Assembly: GCA_944381225.1 (NCBI GenBank)
Contig: CALWKJ010000052.1
Coordinates: forward strand, 1-7,053
DNA: 7,053 nt
Origin: an uncultured Clostridia bacterium
Lineage (GTDB): Bacteria > Bacillota > Clostridia > Christensenellales > UBA1242
Reading direction: 5' to 3'
Part shown: in pieces, positions 5,455-7,053 of the stretch
How positions within the stretch are numbered: the stretch's first letter is position 1
Layout: the number at the start of each line of letters is the position of its first letter
Notes under the pieces: model-generated
Seen by the model: only the letters and a program-made list of their open reading frames with translations
Told to the model about the DNA's origin: nothing
Database searches by the model: none
Position numbers and translations under genes: made by a program

Positions 5455-6042
5455 TTATAAACTTCTTCTTATTTCAATTGCTTTGCCTATAATTCTTACA
5501 GGTAAAGATAATATTTCTTCGTTGCTAAAAAACATAGTTTCAAAATCAGAATTGTTTGGAATTAGCATTATGCCTGATTCCATTTTTTTTATTTTTTTCA
5601 CTGTTGCATCATAGCCATTGACCATTATAACGCAAGTGTCTCCGTTTTCTGCATCTTCTTGTTGTCTAACTATTAGTATGTCTCCATTTTTAATATCTGG
5701 AAGCATAGAATCACCCTTTACCTTTAATGCAAAAAATTCTCCTGTTGATGCAAGTTTTGGAGTTATTTCTTCATAACCTAATACATCTTCTACTGCTTCA
5801 ATCGGAATTCCAGCAGGAATAACACCAAGAACAGGAATTTTTACTCCTTGTGATTTTTTATCGTTGCCTAGAAGATAATCTATAGAGCAATTAAAAAAAT
5901 TTGCAAGTTTTGTTAAAATTTGAATATCTGGTTCACTTGCTCCAACTTCATACATTGATATTGTTGAACGAGCGACACCAATTTTTTCAGCAAGTTTATC
6001 TTGTGTTATTTTATTTAATTTTCTTAATTCTTTTAGTTTCAT
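5455..6042 (-). CDS. Phage-type repressor, XRE helix-turn-helix plus S24/LexA-like peptidase
   Basis: This is the master repressor of the element. Start ATG 6042-6040 has AGGAG at 6048-6052; the open frame continues upstream to 6087, but that part overlaps operator DNA and lacks a comparable site, so I take 195 residues. An XRE helix-turn-helix occupies about 13-34 (TQDKLAEKIGVARSTISMYE). VLGVIPAGIP (71-80) supplies the expected Ala77-Gly78 self-cleavage site. GDSM gives the catalytic serine S112, and ATVKK gives the lysine K149. All elements for RecA-stimulated autocleavage are therefore present, so induction by DNA damage is expected. It should bind the three 19-bp operators between itself and the divergent Cro-like gene, controlling both directions. 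A membrane protein gene follows 13 bases downstream in the same operon. Confidence 0.93.
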   Translation of the reverse strand: MKLKELRKLNKITQDKLAEKIGVARSTISMYEVGASEPDIQILTKLANFFNCSIDYLLGNDKKSQGVKIPVLGVIPAGIPIEAVEDVLGYEEITPKLASTGEFFALKVKGDSMLPDIKNGDILIVRQQEDAENGDTCVIMVNGYDATVKKIKKMESGIMLIPNNSDFETMFFSNEEILSLPVRIIGKAIEIRRSL

Positions 6043-6058
6043 AACAACTCCTAGTTTC

Positions 6059-6087
6059 ATTATGTCAAAAATATTGACATTTTGCAA
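6059..6087 (-). promoter_or_regulatory. Candidate repressor promoter (proximal)
   Basis: On the minus strand TTGCAA (6087-6082), a 17-base spacer and CATAAT (6064-6059) are present. The spacer and part of the -10 lie inside operator 6062-6080, so binding there would shut it off. It would give a transcript starting near 6052, right at the ribosome site. Confidence 0.35.
6062..6080. promoter_or_regulatory. Operator O1
   Basis: ATGTCAA-AAATA-TTGACAT is a perfect 7-bp inverted repeat with a five-base centre, just upstream of the repressor start. It has the same geometry as O2 and O3. Confidence 0.75.
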
Positions 6088-6104
6088 TATTTTTTAAAAA
6101 ATTA

Positions 6105-6123
6105 TTGACAAAATAGTTGACAA
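6105..6123. promoter_or_regulatory. Operator O2
   Basis: TTGACAA-AATAG-TTGACAA has the same 7-5-7 layout as O1, symmetrical except at the middle base of each arm. Its right arm contains the -35 of the rightward promoter (6117-6122). Its centre is 43 bp from that of O1. Confidence 0.75.
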
Positions 6124-6145
6124 TTATAAAAATGTTGCATATTAT
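6117..6145 (+). promoter_or_regulatory. Rightward early promoter for the Cro-like gene
   Basis: TTGACA (6117-6122) with a 17-base spacer and TATTAT (6140-6145) is near consensus. The start would be near 6152, inside O3. Repressor at O2 would cover the -35, and at O3 the start point. Confidence 0.7.
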
Positions 6146-6153
6146 ATTGTCAA
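6123..6153 (-). promoter_or_regulatory. Candidate repressor promoter (distal)
   Basis: On the minus strand a perfect TTGACA (6153-6148) and a perfect TATAAT (6128-6123) are 19 bases apart, longer than ideal. The -35 lies in O3 and the -10 touches O2. It overlaps the rightward promoter face to face. Its transcript would start near 6116 and include O1. Confidence 0.4.
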
Positions 6154-6165
6154 GATACTTGTCAT
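6147..6165. promoter_or_regulatory. Operator O3
   Basis: TTGTCAA-GATAC-TTGTCAT follows the same 7-5-7 layout. It sits over the expected start of the rightward transcript and directly before the Cro-like gene's ribosome site (6166-6170). Its centre is 42 bp from that of O2. Confidence 0.75.
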
Positions 6166-6176
6166 AAGGATAATAA

Positions 6177-6392
6177 ATGAAGTTTGTAAAACTTAGAAAA
6201 GTCAGAGGATTTGACAATCAGTTGAAATTAGCTAATGAATTAAAGATTTCTAGAACTACTATTTCAATGTGGGAAAAGGGGAAGAGTTATCCATCAATTC
6301 CAACAATTTATAAGCTGGCTAAAATTTTAAAAGTTACACCAGAAGAAGTTTTTAAATCTTTTGAAGTAAAGGAGGACATTTATGAGCAATAA
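6177..6392 (+). CDS. Cro-like XRE transcriptional regulator
   Basis: This 71-residue protein consists almost entirely of one XRE helix-turn-helix domain (about 5-60), with the DNA-reading part around LKLANELKISRTTISMWEKG (16-35). Its recognition helix, SRTTISMWE, closely resembles ARSTISMYE of the divergent repressor, so both probably read the same operators. By position and size it should act like Cro of lambdoid phages, opposing the repressor and tuning early genes; this is inferred. The ribosome site AAGGA (6166-6170) lies six bases from ATG. The end overlaps the next gene by 11 bases, so translation is probably coupled. There is no peptidase domain. Confidence 0.88.
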   Translation: MKFVKLRKVRGFDNQLKLANELKISRTTISMWEKGKSYPSIPTIYKLAKILKVTPEEVFKSFEVKEDIYEQ

Positions 6393-6645
6393 AGAAAAGT
6401 TGTCAATAGTTTTAAAACCATATCTAAAAGCAAAAGACATAATGCAACTATTGGAATGTGGAAGAAATACAGCATTGGATGTTATTAAAGTTGTTAAACA
6501 AAAATTCCCTGATAGATTGTGTATTTATGGTTGTGAGATTAGAACATGCGATTTCTTTGCTGTTTATGAATTAAAACTTGAAGATTTCATAAGAAGTGCA
6601 GAATTGGAAGAAACTTATTTAAACAAAAGTGAGGTAAAAGCATGA
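6382..6645 (+). CDS. Small helix-turn-helix DNA-binding protein, excisionase-like
   Basis: This is an 87-residue protein. Residues 15-45 (YLKAKDIMQLLECGRNTALDV...) read as a winged-helix/excisionase-type helix-turn-helix: a KAKDIMQLL first helix, the turn ECGRNTA and a basic second helix. It is followed by a short strand-rich wing (CIYGCEIRTCDFFAVYEL) and an acidic tail. Proteins of this type are found right after cro in Gram-positive prophages and are often annotated as excisionase or early regulator. Xis would help integrase excise the element. AAGGAGG lies just upstream of the start, inside the Cro-like gene. Its stop overlaps the next start (ATGA). The specific role is not proven by the sequence. 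Confidence 0.8.
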   Translation: MSNKEKLSIVLKPYLKAKDIMQLLECGRNTALDVIKVVKQKFPDRLCIYGCEIRTCDFFAVYELKLEDFIRSAELEETYLNKSEVKA

Positions 6646-6818
6646 AGTTAACCGAAATATTTAATTTGTTGATAGATACAAGAGACCATATAGAACATGA
6701 AAACGAGGAGTTTATATGTAGTTGCTGTATTGACACAATAAACAATTTAAACAGTGCAATAGATTCATTGGCAGAAATAATCAATCCTACACAAAAGGAG
6801 ATTTGCAATGAAAGGTAA
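6642..6818 (+). CDS. Small hypothetical protein, 58 residues
   Basis: This short frame is easily missed. The start overlaps the previous stop in ATGA, and GAGGT (6631-6635) lies six bases upstream. The product begins MKLTEIFNLLIDTRDHIEHE, carries a CSCC motif at 26-29 and ends INPTQKEICNER. It is acidic and probably helical, with a heptad-like pattern in DTINNLNSAIDSLAEII (31-47). It overlaps the following gene by 11 bases and contains that gene's AAAGGAG. Overlap at both ends and a proper ribosome site argue that it is real. I recognise no family; a small early-region protein of the element is the only supported description. Confidence 0.7.
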   Translation: MKLTEIFNLLIDTRDHIEHENEEFICSCCIDTINNLNSAIDSLAEIINPTQKEICNER

Positions 6819-6999
6819 GAATAAAAAACAGTACATATTGTTTTCAAAAAATGGTGAGTACTTTTTTACTAATTTAAAAAAGGCTGAAGAATGTAAAAAA
6901 ATTCATGGTGGATATATATCTTCGGGGAAGATGTATAGCACACAAGAAATTGTAAAAGGCACGCCAGATAAATTTATGGTGGAAACTACCATTGCATAA
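6808..6999 (+). CDS. Small hypothetical early protein, 63 residues
   Basis: This is a basic protein beginning MKGKNKKQYILFSKNGEYFF, preceded by a strong AAAGGAG eight bases or so upstream. It overlaps the end of the 58-residue gene by 11 bases, so it belongs to the same early operon starting at the rightward promoter. Alternating aromatic and polar residues (QYILFSKNGEYFFTNLKKAEECKK) suggest a small strand-strand-helix fold in which a residue is read from the page-like pattern of DNA- or RNA-associated phage proteins, but this is only impression. No known domain is recognised. Confidence 0.75.
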   Translation: MKGKNKKQYILFSKNGEYFFTNLKKAEECKKIHGGYISSGKMYSTQEIVKGTPDKFMVETTIA

Positions 7000-7012
7000 G
7001 CAAAAAGTGTCA

Positions 7013-7053
7013 ATGTGTGAAAATGGCAATTGTGCCAGGCGTTCCGACATATG
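7013..7053 (+). CDS. Possible start of a further gene, cut by window end
   Basis: From ATG 7013 a frame MCENGNCARRSDI stays open to the edge. No ribosome site precedes it. A second frame from ATG 7024 (MAIVPGVPTY) is equally open. Bases 7025-7038 form a small palindrome (TGGCA-ATTG-TGCCA). With so little sequence neither frame can be preferred, and the stretch may be non-coding. Confidence 0.15.
   Translation, partial: MCENGNCARRSDI

Larger units (their letters stand above)
3531..7053. mobile_element. Integrated element (temperate phage or ICE), one end, continuing past the window
   Basis: The element starts at the tRNA-derived site. It carries, in order, a tyrosine integrase, a membrane protein, an S24-type repressor, a divergent Cro-like gene, an Xis-like gene and short overlapping early genes. 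This is the standard left end of a Gram-positive prophage or of a phage-like integrative conjugative element. No replication, packaging or conjugation gene is inside the window, so the two cannot be separated. The far end should carry the intact tRNA gene. Confidence 0.8.

Noticed and set aside
5366..5614. 82-codon plus-strand frame across the repressor/membrane protein junction
   Set aside because: It is antisense to two well-supported genes; its hydrophobic look comes from the complementary codons.
6043..6087. Upstream start of the repressor adding 15 residues
   Set aside because: The extension runs through operator O1 and the candidate promoter, lacks a good ribosome site and falls outside the XRE domain. 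ATG 6042 has AGGAG at correct spacing.
6587..6847. 86-codon minus-strand frame in the early region
   Set aside because: It is antisense to three overlapping plus-strand genes with good ribosome sites.

Overview
The window is very AT-rich, perhaps 25-30% G+C by eye. It uses the standard genetic code, strong AGGAG-type ribosome binding sites and TTGACA/TATAAT-type promoters. This suggests a low-GC Gram-positive lineage (Bacillota or a relative, possibly an uncultured gut bacterium); the species cannot be named from the sequence.

Left part (1 to about 3530) is chromosomal. A FAD-dependent oxidoreductase (minus strand, cut by the window start) is divergent from a zinc-type alcohol dehydrogenase family gene (884-2086). 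Next comes asnA, ammonia-dependent asparagine synthetase (2291-3283). The 204-base gap before asnA holds a good promoter, a 16-codon reading frame with two Asn-Asn pairs (MQINNLKINNFITDVL), a strong intrinsic terminator and a competing upstream pairing. This is the layout of a leader-peptide attenuator sensing asparagine, and no T-box motif is visible.

Junction (3490-3550). On the minus strand there is a 16-base tRNA 3' end (CCTGTCCTTTCCGCCA, probably tRNA-Ser) without the rest of the tRNA. A terminator follows it, pointing leftward. This looks like one end of an element integrated in a tRNA gene: chromosome to the left, element to the right, with the intact tRNA expected at the far end outside the window.

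Right part (about 3531 to the end) is the element, a temperate phage or integrative conjugative element. Reading leftward from the control region it has a CI/LexA-like S24 repressor, a two-helix membrane protein in the same operon, a terminator, and a tyrosine integrase with an N-terminal zinc ribbon. Rightward are a Cro-like regulator, an excisionase-like helix-turn-helix protein and two small overlapping genes, one of 58 codons. Between repressor and Cro lie three 19-bp operators of one design, with centres 42-43 bp apart, overlapping the promoters. The expected logic is that the repressor holds lysogeny, RecA-stimulated self-cleavage after DNA damage releases the rightward promoter, and integrase with the Xis-like protein excises the element. 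The last ~50 bases are unassigned.
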